Shown here piece by piece: positions 41,811-50,009 of a stretch of DNA of 64,000 nt. The notes beneath the pieces were generated by a model. It had not been told where the DNA came from, did no database searches, and worked only from the letters and a program-made list of their open reading frames with translations. The position numbers and the translations under genes are program-made. The DNA is from Streptomyces tendae (lineage in GTDB: Bacteria; Actinomycetota; Actinomycetes; Streptomycetales; Streptomycetaceae): the NCBI RefSeq assembly GCF_014650435.1, contig NZ_BMUY01000005.1:434001-498000 (forward strand), read 5' to 3'. The stretch's first letter is position 1, and each line of letters opens with the position of its first letter.

Positions 41811-41842
41811 GGATCGATCTCACGGAGTCCTCGTGGGCGAGA

Positions 41843-42604
41843 TCAGGCCACGCCGGCGTTGAGGAAGATGCCGCCGTCGACGACGAGCGTCTGACCGGTG
41901 ACCCAGGCGGACTGCTCGGAGGTGAGGAACTCGGCGGCGCCCCCGATGTCGGCGGGGACGCCGAGCCGGCCGAGCGGGTAGCCCGAGGCGGCCTCCTCCT
42001 CGCGACCCTCGTACAGGGCGGCGGCGAACTTGGTCTTCACCACCGCCGGGGCGATCGCGTTGACCCGCACCCTGGGTGCGAACTCGTGCGCCAGCTGCGC
42101 GGTGAGGTTGATCAGCGCGGCCTTGCTGACGCCGTACGCGGCGATGAAGGGCGAGGGCGACAGGCCCGCGACGGAGGCGATGTTGACGATCGCGCCGCCG
42201 TTGTCCTTCTGCCAGGCGTGCCAGGTGCGCTGGGCGAAGCCGAGCGCCGAGATCACGTTGGTCTCGAACACCTTGCGCGCGACGTTCAGGTCCAGGTCGG
42301 CGATCGGTCCGAACACCGGGTTGGTGCCGGCGTTGTTGACGAGGAAGTCGACGCGGCCGAAGGCGTCCATCACGCGCTCGACGGCGACGGCCTGGTGGGC
42401 CTCGTCGTGCGCCTTGCCGGCGACGCCGATGACCCGGTCGGAGCCGAGCCTGTCGACGGCCTCCTTCAGCGCGTCCTCGTTGCGGCCGGTGATGCAGACC
42501 CGGTCGCCGCGTGCGACGAGCGCCTCGGCGACGCCGTAGCCGATGCCGCGGCTGGCGCCGGTGACGAGCGCGACCTTGCCGGAGAGTTCGGGCAGTTCAG
42601 TCAT
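41843..42604 (-). CDS. SDR family 3-oxoacyl-ACP reductase-like
   Basis: 253-residue short-chain dehydrogenase, FabG group: TGASRGIGYGVAEAL (residue 15), FLVNNAGTNPVFG, the serine in VNIASVAG, and YxxxK as AAYGVSKAALINL, ending VTGQTLVVDGG. It would reduce 3-oxoacyl groups or a related ketone with NAD(P)H. It is the second gene of a two-gene operon, 43 bases after its paralogue at 42648, both on the minus strand and ended by a strong terminator. The two proteins are clearly different subtypes, so they are unlikely to be simple duplicates. Confidence 0.9.
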   Translation of the reverse strand: MTELPELSGKVALVTGASRGIGYGVAEALVARGDRVCITGRNEDALKEAVDRLGSDRVIGVAGKAHDEAHQAVAVERVMDAFGRVDFLVNNAGTNPVFGPIADLDLNVARKVFETNVISALGFAQRTWHAWQKDNGGAIVNIASVAGLSPSPFIAAYGVSKAALINLTAQLAHEFAPRVRVNAIAPAVVKTKFAAALYEGREEEAASGYPLGRLGVPADIGGAAEFLTSEQSAWVTGQTLVVDGGIFLNAGVA

Positions 42605-42647
42605 GTCAGTGGTCCTTGGTCCCAGTGTTCCCTTGCCTCCGTGGTCC

Positions 42648-43409
42648 CTAGTCGAGCGGTCCGCCGGCCACGTACAGCACCTGGCCGGAGACGAAGCCGG
42701 CGGCCTCGCCGGTGAAGAAGGCGATGGCGTTGGCGATGTCGTCGGGCTCGCCGACGCGGGCGACCGGGATCTGGGTGGCGGCGGCGGCCTTGAAGTCGTC
42801 GAAGCCCATGCCGACGCGGTCGGCGGTGGCCTTGGTCATCTCGGTGGCGATGAAGCCGGGGGCGACGGAGTTGGCGGTGACGCCGAACTTGCCCAGTTCC
42901 TTGGCGAGGGTCTTGGTGAAGCCCTGGAGACCGGCCTTGGCCGCGGAGTAGTTGACCTGGCCGCGGTTGCCGAGGGCGGAGGAGGAGGACAGGTTGACGA
43001 TGCGCCCGAACTTGGCGTCCACCATGTGCTTCTGGCAGGCCTTGGACATCAGGAAGGCGCCGCGCAGGTGCACGTTCATGACGGTGTCCCAGTCGGAAAC
43101 GCTCATCTTGAACAGCAGGTTGTCGCGCAGCACGCCCGCGTTGTTGACGAGGATCGTCGGCGCGCCCAGCTCCTCGGCGATCCGCGCGACGGCCGCCTCG
43201 ACCTGCGCCTCGTCGGAGACGTCGCAGCCGACCGCGATCGCCCTGCCGCCGGCCGCGGTGATCTTCTCCACGGTGTCCTTGCAGGCGGCCTCGTCGAGGT
43301 CGATGACGGCGACGGCGCGGCCCTCGGCCGCCAGTCGTACGGCGGTGGCGGCACCGATGCCGCGCGCGGCTCCGGTGACTACGGCGACCCGCTGCTCAGT
43401 GGTGGACAT
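42648..43409 (-). CDS. 3-oxoacyl-ACP reductase (FabG-like)
   Basis: 253-residue reductase with TGAARGIGAATAVRL (residue 12), ILVNNAGVLRDNLLFKM (typical FabG with the Asn-Leu-Leu pattern), VNLSSSSA, and YxxxK as NYSAAKAGLQGF, ending SGQVLYVAGG. The NRGQVNYSAAKAGLQGFTKT stretch is nearly canonical FabG. It likely acts in fatty acid or polyhydroxyalkanoate-type reduction. First gene of the operon; a promoter should lie in the 266 bases upstream before the divergent secreted-protein gene. Confidence 0.92.
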   Translation of the reverse strand: MSTTEQRVAVVTGAARGIGAATAVRLAAEGRAVAVIDLDEAACKDTVEKITAAGGRAIAVGCDVSDEAQVEAAVARIAEELGAPTILVNNAGVLRDNLLFKMSVSDWDTVMNVHLRGAFLMSKACQKHMVDAKFGRIVNLSSSSALGNRGQVNYSAAKAGLQGFTKTLAKELGKFGVTANSVAPGFIATEMTKATADRVGMGFDDFKAAAATQIPVARVGEPDDIANAIAFFTGEAAGFVSGQVLYVAGGPLD

Positions 43410-43675
43410 TCGCTGCTTCTCCTCGTCCTGGGGATGCGGCCCGTGCGGAGCGTGCGCCCTCGGGTGAGCGACCGCTTAGTACCTTCCGCAGACGTGACGC
43501 TAGAAGCCCTGGCACCCGGTGTCAACGGGACACCGGTGCGGTGTGATCCATTACCCGGCCCTCCCGGCGCGCCGCCCCGCCCCGGTCGCCCGATCGGCCC
43601 AGCGCTGCGGGCCGCCCGGCCGCCGGGCCCCTAGCGTCGAAGCGCGAGCCACTCGTGGCCGGAAAGGAGGCGTCC

Positions 43676-44437
43676 ATGCGCCGTCGTACCGGTGCAGCAG
43701 GCATAGCCGTCGCGATCGCCGCGATCGTGCCGCTGGCCAACCCCGCACCCGCCCAGGACCTCGACTCGAACCTGGGGTCGGACTGCCGGAGCTTCACCTA
43801 CCAGGAAGCGGTACCGGTCGGGCTGGAGGAGGATCCGGGCGATCCGGACCCCTCGTGCCCCGACGGAATGTACGAAGACCCGTCCGCCGATGCCCCGCTG
43901 GAGGAGGGTCGGCCGGACGACGGCCGGCTCGACGGGGGCGGAGTCAACGACGGGCGACTCGACGGGGGCCTGCCCGACGGAAGCGGAGCGGGCCAGGTCC
44001 GACCGGACGAGAACGGCGCCGACGGCGGCGGACTCGGCCAGCACCGGCCCGACGGGGCCGACCAGGGCCGGATCGACCAGGACCGGCCCGGACAGTCCCA
44101 CGCCACCGGCCAGGGCCCCTTCGACCAGGGCGGGATCCGTGAGGTCCGGGAGGCGGACGGCGGCGCGGGCGGCGCGGCACGGCCGGGCCGGGACCAGGGC
44201 CCGACGATCTCCGCCACCTCCGCGCCGCGACCGGCCACCACGGCACCGGCACCGGCCGTGACCACACCGGCGCCCGTGGCCTCGCCCGCCGTGACGCCGA
44301 CGCTCGGCACCCAGGGCGGCCTGGGCGGCGCCTCGGGCACCGGACCCAGCGACTGGGACATCGGCATCGGCCTGAGCTTCGTCACCGGCGCCGCGCTCGC
44401 CGCGGGTTACGTGATCAGGCGCCGCCGACGCGTCTGA
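43676..44437 (+). CDS. Secreted, C-terminally membrane-anchored protein
   Basis: 253 residues. A signal peptide (MRRRTGAAGIAVAIAAIVPL, cut near AQD) leads to a short region with two Cys (SDCRSF..., then SCPDGMYED) that resembles a degenerate excalibur-type calcium site. About 150 residues of Asp/Gly/Arg/Pro-rich repeats (RLDGG, RPDG) follow, then a Thr/Ala/Pro linker and a C-terminal transmembrane helix with RRRRRV tail. No sortase LPxTG-type motif is seen, so anchoring is by the helix. Function unknown. Confidence 0.7.
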   Translation: MRRRTGAAGIAVAIAAIVPLANPAPAQDLDSNLGSDCRSFTYQEAVPVGLEEDPGDPDPSCPDGMYEDPSADAPLEEGRPDDGRLDGGGVNDGRLDGGLPDGSGAGQVRPDENGADGGGLGQHRPDGADQGRIDQDRPGQSHATGQGPFDQGGIREVREADGGAGGAARPGRDQGPTISATSAPRPATTAPAPAVTTPAPVASPAVTPTLGTQGGLGGASGTGPSDWDIGIGLSFVTGAALAAGYVIRRRRRV

Positions 44438-44458
44438 GGCACGCCCCGGGCAGCACGT

Positions 44459-44490
44459 GCCCCGCCCCGTGCCCGTCGTCCGGGCGGGGC
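44459..44490. terminator. Bidirectional hairpin between convergent genes
   Basis: GCCCCGCCC (44459-44467) pairs perfectly with GGGCGGGGC (44482-44490) between the stop codons of the secreted-protein gene and the DUF3037 gene. Confidence 0.75.
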
Positions 44491-44497
44491 CTCGCCC

Positions 44498-44881
44498 CTA
44501 CCGCACCAGCAGGTCGAGGAGCCGTTGCGTCTCGGCCGCCGGATCGGCCGTGAGGCCGGTGTGGACGGGGCCCGGCTGGACGATGGTCGACCGGGGCGCG
44601 ATCAGCCAGCGGAACCGGCGGCCGGGATCGTCCTCGGCCGCCTGGCCCGCCGCGTCCCCTCCGGCGCACACGCCCTCCACGGCGCGCAGCGCCGCGCGCA
44701 CCCCGGGGAGGTCCACCCGCGGGTCCAGGGCCAGCAGCCGGGCCTCGTCGAGGTGGGTGCGGGCACCGACGTAGGACCCGGCCCGGCAGTAGACGAGGAC
44801 ACCGGCGTTGACGCACTCCCCGCGCTCGACGCGCGGCACCACGCGCAGCAGCGCGTACTCGAAGACGTGGCGGTCGCTCAC
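44498..44881 (-). CDS. DUF3037 family protein
   Basis: 127-residue protein that fits the DUF3037 family: it starts FEYALLRVVPRVERGECVN AGVLVY (the conserved opening with RxERGE and GVLV) and ends in a helix-rich part with RRFRWLIAPRSTIVQPGPVHTG. Function unknown. It overlaps the HipA-like kinase gene by four bases (ATGA), so the two proteins are made together and probably act together. The pairing of these two families recurs in actinobacteria as far as I recall. Confidence 0.85.
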   Translation of the reverse strand: MSDRHVFEYALLRVVPRVERGECVNAGVLVYCRAGSYVGARTHLDEARLLALDPRVDLPGVRAALRAVEGVCAGGDAAGQAAEDDPGRRFRWLIAPRSTIVQPGPVHTGLTADPAAETQRLLDLLVR

Positions 44882-45645
44882 CGCACCCCCTTGACGCGTT
44901 CGTGGATCGTGGCGGCCCGCGCGAGCAGGGGCCCGGCGTAGGCCCTGCGGAGGTCGTCGGGTGTGGCGAAGCCGGGTTCGTCCCGCAGCCAGACGTCCGG
45001 GATCTCGGCGGTGACCTCGGCCAGGAGTTCCTCGGTGACCAGCGGCGCGAGCGCGTCGGCGGCCCCGCGGACGTCCGGCGCGAAGCGCGCGAGGGCGTGG
45101 TCGGATGCATCGTAGGGGCGTGCCGCGGAGGTCTCGGCGCCGGGCCAGTTGTGGTGCCAGATCATGGTGGCGCCGTGGTCGATGAGCCAGGTCTCGCCGC
45201 GCAGGCGCAGCAGGTTGGGGTTGCGCCAGGAGCGGTCGACGTTGTTGACCAGCGCGTCGAACCAGACGATCCGTCCGGCCTCCGCCGCGCTCACCTCGAA
45301 GGCGAGCGGGTCGAAGCCGAGTGCGCCGGAGAGGAAGACCATGCCGAGGTTGGTGCCGCCGCTGGACTTGAGCAGTTCCTGCACCTGCTGGTCGGGTTCG
45401 CCGAGTCCGAGCACCGGGTCGAGGTCGACGGTCACCAGCCGCGGCACCCGGAAACCCAGCCGGCGGGCGAGTTCGCCGCAGACCACCTCGGCGACGAGCG
45501 TCTTGCGGCCCTGGCCCGCGCCGGTGAACTTCAGGACGTAGGTCCCGAGGTCGTCGGCCTCGACGAGTCCCGGCAGCGAACCGCCCTCACGCAGCGGCGT
45601 GATGTAGCGGGTGGCGGTGACGTGTCTCAGAATTTCCGCAGCCAA
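44878..45645 (-). CDS. HipA-like kinase family protein
   Basis: 255-residue protein with HipA/PI3-kinase-type features: a lysine strand (LGTYVLKFTGAGQG), FDALVNNVDRSWRNPNLL (the catalytic-loop Asp/Asn arrangement) and TWLIDHGATMIWHH (metal-binding Asp). The HipA N-terminal domain and any HipB-type antitoxin are absent, so it is not a classical toxin module; DUF3037 is the partner. The TTG start at 45645 (GGGGG upstream) is forced because the 5' end abuts an integrase remnant that has replaced the usual start region. The substrate is unknown. Confidence 0.75.
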   Translation of the reverse strand: MAAEILRHVTATRYITPLREGGSLPGLVEADDLGTYVLKFTGAGQGRKTLVAEVVCGELARRLGFRVPRLVTVDLDPVLGLGEPDQQVQELLKSSGGTNLGMVFLSGALGFDPLAFEVSAAEAGRIVWFDALVNNVDRSWRNPNLLRLRGETWLIDHGATMIWHHNWPGAETSAARPYDASDHALARFAPDVRGAADALAPLVTEELLAEVTAEIPDVWLRDEPGFATPDDLRRAYAGPLLARAATIHERVKGVR

Positions 45646-45866
45646 TCTGCCCCCTCAGCCATACGTTCCACGGCCACCACCCGGACCTTTTCTGGAGCGG
45701 GTCCTGTCGGGACCAGCCGTGGGGAGAATCTGGGAGTCTGGTTCGGCATGCTGCTCCCCGTCTTTCCCAACAGTCCGTCGGTGGCCGTGCGTCCCTTGCT
45801 CCGGGCCTCTGGCATGAAGTGTGCATAGTAACCGAGGGTGATCGCCGGCGAGGAGTGCCCCAGCAC
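45627..45866 (-). pseudogene. Tyrosine recombinase (integrase), C-terminal fragment
   Basis: 79 codons encoding the end of a tyrosine integrase: LGHSSPAITLGYYAHFMPEA carries the conserved His/Gly and the nucleophilic tyrosine, followed by the Gly-Arg-rich tail of Streptomyces integrative-element integrases. Everything upstream of the LGHSS motif is missing; the break is at 45866, beside the start of a thioesterase remnant. Its stop codon lies inside the 5' end of the HipA-like gene. It marks one edge of an integrated element. Confidence 0.8.
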
Positions 45867-46126
45867 CTCCCCTTGGACACGGCAGTTTGCGCCGTCCCCC
45901 GAGGCTTCGTCGCGGTTGGTCTGCTTTCCGCACGCCGGAGGCTCAGCCGGCTACTTCTCGCCCCTGACCCGGATGCTGCCGTCGGCGGTGGAGATGCTCT
46001 CCGTGCAGCGAGGAGTTCCATCATCTGAGCGACGACGAGCAACTCCTCGCGCAGCTCCGGAATCTCAGCGGTACCGAGTCGCGGGTGCTGGGCGACGAGG
46101 AGATCATGCGGATGGTGCTTCCCGCA
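45859..46126 (+). pseudogene. Type II thioesterase remnant (polyketide/NRPS type)
   Basis: Two pieces of a type II (editing) thioesterase. The first, TSPWTRQFAPSPEASSRLVC then FPHAGGSAGYFSPL (about 45862-46008), is the classic N-terminus; the second, LSDDEQLLAQLRNLSGTESR then DEEIMRMVLPA (46022-46126), is from the lid and following region. The middle, with the GHSMG serine, is deleted and the second part is in another reading frame. The end is also lost. Such enzymes clear stalled polyketide or peptide synthases, so a biosynthetic cluster once lay here. Confidence 0.8.
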
Positions 46127-46324
46127 CGCCGCGGAGGTGACGAGCCTGATCGCGGAGTGCATCGCCAAGTGGCTGGCGTCCCCGCCGGCAGCTCAGTGAA
46201 CGGCGGTCCGCACCCCCCTCGACCACTGGGCTGCGGCCCAGCAGGGGCTCCCACCATGCGCGGGCGGCTTCTGCGAACGCTTGCCTAGTACGACACGTCG
46301 TTCGAGGCCGGAAGAAGAACAAGC
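46127..46324. other. Debris between thioesterase remnant and carotenoid oxygenase gene
   Basis: About 200 bases with no intact gene. A short plus-strand frame after 46128 reads AAEVTSLIAECIAKWLASPP and stops; I do not recognise it. It appears to be part of the same decayed region. Confidence 0.4.
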
Positions 46325-47740
46325 TCAGGAGTCGGGCAGCCAGCTTCCGTGCAGGCCCAGCGGGATTCTGCGCGGGAGGTGGACCCGGGCCAGCGGTGCG
46401 CCGGTGAAGTCCTGGGCGGAGAGAATGACCAGGTCGGCGGCGCCCCGTTCCGGAGAATGGACGTAGGCCAGCAGATAGCCGTCGTCCTCACCATCGGCGG
46501 CGGGGAGTGCCGGCGGGGCGCCGGCGGGCACGAACACCGCCTCGCCCACCGCCGCGTCGCGCCCGAAGCGGTGCAGTTCCGAGGTGCCGCGCAGGAGGTC
46601 GTGTTTGATCAGTGCGTTGTCGAACGCCGCGTCCGGCGGTGGCCCTTCGAAGGGCACGTACCTGCGGTACAGGGCGGCGGTCGCGGCGGAGTAGCCGTAC
46701 CGATGGCGGCGGGAGACCATCGACTCGCCGACCCGCGGGAATTCCTGTGGCCGGTCGTCGAGGCGTCGCTCGTGCAGCGTGCCCGCGCGCAGGTCGATCG
46801 TCCAGCGGTCGAGGGCGCCGTATCCGTCGGCGCGCATGGCGGCGATGTCGAAGCCGTCGGGCAGTGTGACCACGTCGACGACCAACAGGCCGTCCTCCTC
46901 GTAGGCATTGAGGGTGTGCGACACAAAGCACGGCGTCACCTCGAACCAGCGCACGTCGCCGGAGCCGCGTGGTACCACGCCCACCCGGGCCGGGTGCCGC
47001 GGGTCCCAGGCGAAGGGCATCGTCGCGCCCCGGCCCAGCGCTTGGGGCTGGTAGGTCACCGGCACGTCGTACAGCACCAGATGAGCCTCGGTCAGCGCGA
47101 AGTCGTGCACCATCGGGCAGCCGGGCATCGGCAGGTCCCGCACGCCGACCAGGGCGCCGTCGGGGTCGAGCACCGTGTGCCGGACGGAGGCATGCCCGGC
47201 GAGGTAGCCCAGGCTGTGCAGTTGACCGGTGCGCGGGTCGAGCTTGGTGTGGGCCGCGAGGGTGAAGCCCGGTGCCGTACCGCCGAGCGGGCTGGGCCCC
47301 AGGGTCTGCAGTTCGTGGCCGATGTCCTGCGGACTTGCTCCGCCCTCGGTCAGGGCCAGGACGTGTCCGGCATGGCCGATGATGTGCGTGTTGCAGGCGA
47401 AGTCGGTGCCGTGGGCCGGTCGGACGCGCCGGAGCGGCTCGCCCAGCTTGGCCCGGACGGCGTCGGAGCGTACCCAGCGGTTGCGGTACCACTCGGCGCG
47501 GCCGTCCCGCAGCCGCACACCGTGGATCATGCCTTCGCCGTGCATCCAGTGGTGTGCGGCGGGGTCCTCGATTCCGAGTGCGTTGGGGCCGATGCGCAGG
47601 TAGCGGCCGTTGAGTTCGGCCGGTACGCGGCCGCTCACGGGCAGGTCGAACGCGGTCACTTCCTCGGTCACCGGGGTCAGATGTCCCTCGAGGTCGGTCG
47701 CCACCGCGTCCGGCCGCCCTTCGTGATGTCCGGCGTCCAT
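46325..47740 (-). CDS. Carotenoid oxygenase family protein
   Basis: 471-residue retinal pigment epithelium/carotenoid cleavage dioxygenase family enzyme, with a seven-bladed propeller and a non-haem iron held by four histidines. The candidate ligands are in LAAHTKLDPRTG, PMVHDFALTEAHLV, FVSHTLNAYEEDG and the C-terminal LGLHGSWLPDS; LNGRYLRIGPNALG is the typical opening. It cleaves carotenoid, stilbene or related double bonds. It lies eight bases after an ABC permease gene and is probably cotranscribed with it, so it is tied to the exported compound or regulated by the same TetR protein. Confidence 0.9.
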   Translation of the reverse strand: MDAGHHEGRPDAVATDLEGHLTPVTEEVTAFDLPVSGRVPAELNGRYLRIGPNALGIEDPAAHHWMHGEGMIHGVRLRDGRAEWYRNRWVRSDAVRAKLGEPLRRVRPAHGTDFACNTHIIGHAGHVLALTEGGASPQDIGHELQTLGPSPLGGTAPGFTLAAHTKLDPRTGQLHSLGYLAGHASVRHTVLDPDGALVGVRDLPMPGCPMVHDFALTEAHLVLYDVPVTYQPQALGRGATMPFAWDPRHPARVGVVPRGSGDVRWFEVTPCFVSHTLNAYEEDGLLVVDVVTLPDGFDIAAMRADGYGALDRWTIDLRAGTLHERRLDDRPQEFPRVGESMVSRRHRYGYSAATAALYRRYVPFEGPPPDAAFDNALIKHDLLRGTSELHRFGRDAAVGEAVFVPAGAPPALPAADGEDDGYLLAYVHSPERGAADLVILSAQDFTGAPLARVHLPRRIPLGLHGSWLPDS

Positions 47741-47748
47741 GCAGGCTC

Positions 47749-48561
47749 TCAGGCGAAGCGGCGGCGGAAGAGCCGGCTCGAGAGCGGGATGGCGACGGCC
47801 GCGATCCCGCCCCACCACAGCAGCGCGAGCCAGGCGCTGTTTCCGACCGGCTGGTCGAGCAGCAGCGCGCGCACGGTGTCGATGACGTGCGTGACCGGCT
47901 GGTACTCGACGAACGTGCCGAGCGCCCCGGAGATCGTCTCGGTGGGGGCGAAGACGTTGCTGGCGTACGGCGCGAAGACCACGAGCATGGCCAGCCCGCT
48001 CGCGCCCTCCGTGCTCTTGGCGATCTGGCCGAACAGACCTGCGATCCAGCCGACGGCGAAGGCGAAGACGACGAGGACACCGAAGGCCGCCAGCCACTGC
48101 AGGACGTCCCCCGAGGGGCGGAATCCGATCGCGAAGCCGATGCCGATCAGTGCGACGAAGCCGATGACGGCGCGGGCCATGGCGGCCACCACATGGCCGA
48201 AGACCACCGATCCACCCAGCATGGACATCGAGCGGAACCGGTCGACGAAGCCTTCCTGCATGTCCATGAACACGCTGACCGTGGTGGACACGGCGGTCAG
48301 GCTCACGCCGATGACCAGGATGCCCGGCATCAGGAAGTTGGCGTAGGTGGTGTTACCGGCGTCCACCGCGCCGCCCAGCATGTAGCGGAAGAGGAGCAGC
48401 ATCATGGCCGGGATCATGATGGCCATGAAGATCTCTTCGGGCTGGCGCACGATGTGTTTCAGGTACCGGCCGCTGATGACCATGGAGTCGCTGATGGCCC
48501 AGTAGACCTTCGAGCCCTGCACTCGCGGGATGCCGCCCGCCTCGGGTGTGGCCGTGGTCAC
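47749..48561 (-). CDS. ABC-2 type permease (DrrB-like drug exporter)
   Basis: 270-residue integral membrane protein of the ABC-2/DrrB family: ISGRYLKHIVRQPEEIFMAI at the start, six transmembrane segments, FLMPGILVIGVSLTAVSTTV and FAPYASNVFAPTETISG (the CG/EAA-like region), and VEYQPVTHVIDTVRALL. It would pair with a DrrA-type ATPase to export a hydrophobic drug. The GTG start overlaps the ATPase stop codon as GTGA. Because the ATPase gene is truncated, the exporter may be non-functional. Confidence 0.9.
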   Translation of the reverse strand: MTTATPEAGGIPRVQGSKVYWAISDSMVISGRYLKHIVRQPEEIFMAIMIPAMMLLLFRYMLGGAVDAGNTTYANFLMPGILVIGVSLTAVSTTVSVFMDMQEGFVDRFRSMSMLGGSVVFGHVVAAMARAVIGFVALIGIGFAIGFRPSGDVLQWLAAFGVLVVFAFAVGWIAGLFGQIAKSTEGASGLAMLVVFAPYASNVFAPTETISGALGTFVEYQPVTHVIDTVRALLLDQPVGNSAWLALLWWGGIAAVAIPLSSRLFRRRFA

Positions 48562-49160
48562 TTGGCGCCGACTCCTTCTTCCTCGGTGCTGTCGCGCTGG
48601 GTGAGCGAGAGGAACACGTCGTCCAGCGAGGGCTTGGACATGGACACCGATCCGATGTCCAGACCGGCGCCTTCGATGCGGCTCATCATCGAGATCACGT
48701 AGCGCATGTCGTCGGTGGAGACGCTGAGAGTCATGGCCTCCTCGTCGCAGACGACTCTCTCCCCCTCGGCCAGGTCACGGGCCTTCGCGAAGTCCGCGGC
48801 GGCGCGGAAGCCCATCTCCAGGCGTTCGTTGCCGACGTCCTGCTTGAGCTCGGCCGAGGTGCCTTCGGCGACGATGCGGCCCTGGTCGATGACGGCGATC
48901 CGGTCCGCCAGCTCGTCGGCCTCCTCCAGGTACTGCGTCGTCAGGAAGACCGTCGTGCCCCGCGCCCGGAATTCCTCGACCGCGTCCCACATGGTTCTGC
49001 GGCTGCGCGGGTCGAGGCCGACCGTGGGTTCGTCGAGGAAGAGCACGGGGGGCACGGTGATCAGGGAGATCGCGAGGTCAAGGCGGCGCCGCATGCCTCC
49101 CGAGTACGTCTTGACGGGACGGTCACCGGCCTCGACCAGGTCGAACTGCTCCAGGAGTTG
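48558..49160 (-). pseudogene. ABC transporter ATP-binding protein (DrrA-like), 5'-truncated
   Basis: C-terminal two-thirds of a DrrA-type ATPase: LEQFDLVEAGDRPVKTYSGG (the signature region), Walker B LFLDEPTVGLDPRSR, the D-loop, TTQYLEEADELADRIAVID (switch His replaced by Gln in TQY as in this group) and the C-terminal domain to SLTQRDS. The Walker A motif and about 130 N-terminal residues are missing: homology stops at about 49160, three bases from the TetR operator, where a normal gene would continue. An internal ATG at 49094 could start a stub. It should not bind ATP productively. Confidence 0.8.
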
Positions 49161-49162
49161 GA

Positions 49163-49185
49163 AACTGTTTACTGCGTAAACAGTT
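49163..49185. promoter_or_regulatory. Perfect operator palindrome of the TetR gene
   Basis: AACTGTTTAC (49163-49172) and GTAAACAGTT (49176-49185) are perfect inverted arms around TGC, 55 bases before the TetR start codon. A 23-base symmetrical site is typical of TetR repressors. The truncated ATPase gene now abuts it directly. Confidence 0.8.
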
Positions 49186-49239
49186 CTGCTTATCCTATAC
49201 GCAGTTACGTGCGGAGCGTCAACCTCACGGGAGACTCAC

Positions 49240-50007
49240 ATGACCACCGACAGCCTCGACCTGCTGTGGGGGGACGGCGCCGCGCGCAGGCGCGGGCCGA
49301 AGCCCGCGCTCAGCGTGGAGAAGATCGTCCGCGCCGCCATCGACATCGCCGACGCCGAAGGCCTGGACGTGGTGTCGATCCAGCGGGTGGCGGGCCGCCT
49401 CGGCTGCTCCACGATGGCCCTGTACCGGCACGTGCCGGGCAAGAGCCAACTCATCGACGTCATGATGGACACCGCTGCCAGCCCGCCGCCCGACCTGTCG
49501 GCGGCTCAGGGCTGGCGAGCCCGGATCGAGCTCTGGGTGCAGGCCCTGTGGGCCCGCTACCAGCAACACCCGTGGATGCTCCGGGTCCAGGTCAGCGGTC
49601 CGCCGCTCGGCCCCAACCAGCTGTCCTGGCTGGAGGCTTCACTGAGCGCACTCGCCGACACCGGCCTGACCCACGACGAGATGCTCGCCACCAGCCTCTT
49701 CCTCAACGGAGCCGTCACGGGCCTGGCCCGGCTCTCCACCGACGTCGCGCAGGCAGCCGAGAGCACCGGCGTGCCCGCCGAGGAGGCCGGCGCACAGTAC
49801 GTCCGGACCCTGGAGACCCTGATCGACACCGAGCGTTTCCCCGTCCTGACCGATGTCGTGCGCACGGGCGCGATGCGGCCGGCGAGCGACGCGCGCGGCG
49901 CCGATGTACCCGACTTCCACTTCGGACTCCAACAGCTCCTGGACGGCCTCGATGCCCGCATTCAGCGCCGGAAGGCCGAACGGCGGGAGGCCGCCGAAGA
50001 GGAGTGA
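49240..50007 (+). CDS. TetR family regulator (drug exporter type)
   Basis: 255-residue TetR-type repressor with the C-terminal domain typical of regulators of DrrAB-like exporters. The helix-turn-helix is GLDVVSIQRVAGRLGCSTMA followed by LYRHVPGKSQLIDVM (the LYRHxxxKxxL pattern). It is divergent from the ATPase/permease/carotenoid oxygenase genes, with the palindromic operator between them, so it probably represses both directions until a drug-like ligand binds. The gene looks intact, unlike its neighbours. Confidence 0.9.
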   Translation: MTTDSLDLLWGDGAARRRGPKPALSVEKIVRAAIDIADAEGLDVVSIQRVAGRLGCSTMALYRHVPGKSQLIDVMMDTAASPPPDLSAAQGWRARIELWVQALWARYQQHPWMLRVQVSGPPLGPNQLSWLEASLSALADTGLTHDEMLATSLFLNGAVTGLARLSTDVAQAAESTGVPAEEAGAQYVRTLETLIDTERFPVLTDVVRTGAMRPASDARGADVPDFHFGLQQLLDGLDARIQRRKAERREAAEEE

Positions 50008-50009
50008 GC

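Noticed and set aside
47749..48561. CRISPR-like or repeat array in the island
   Set aside because: No regularly spaced direct repeats with unique spacers were found anywhere in the window.
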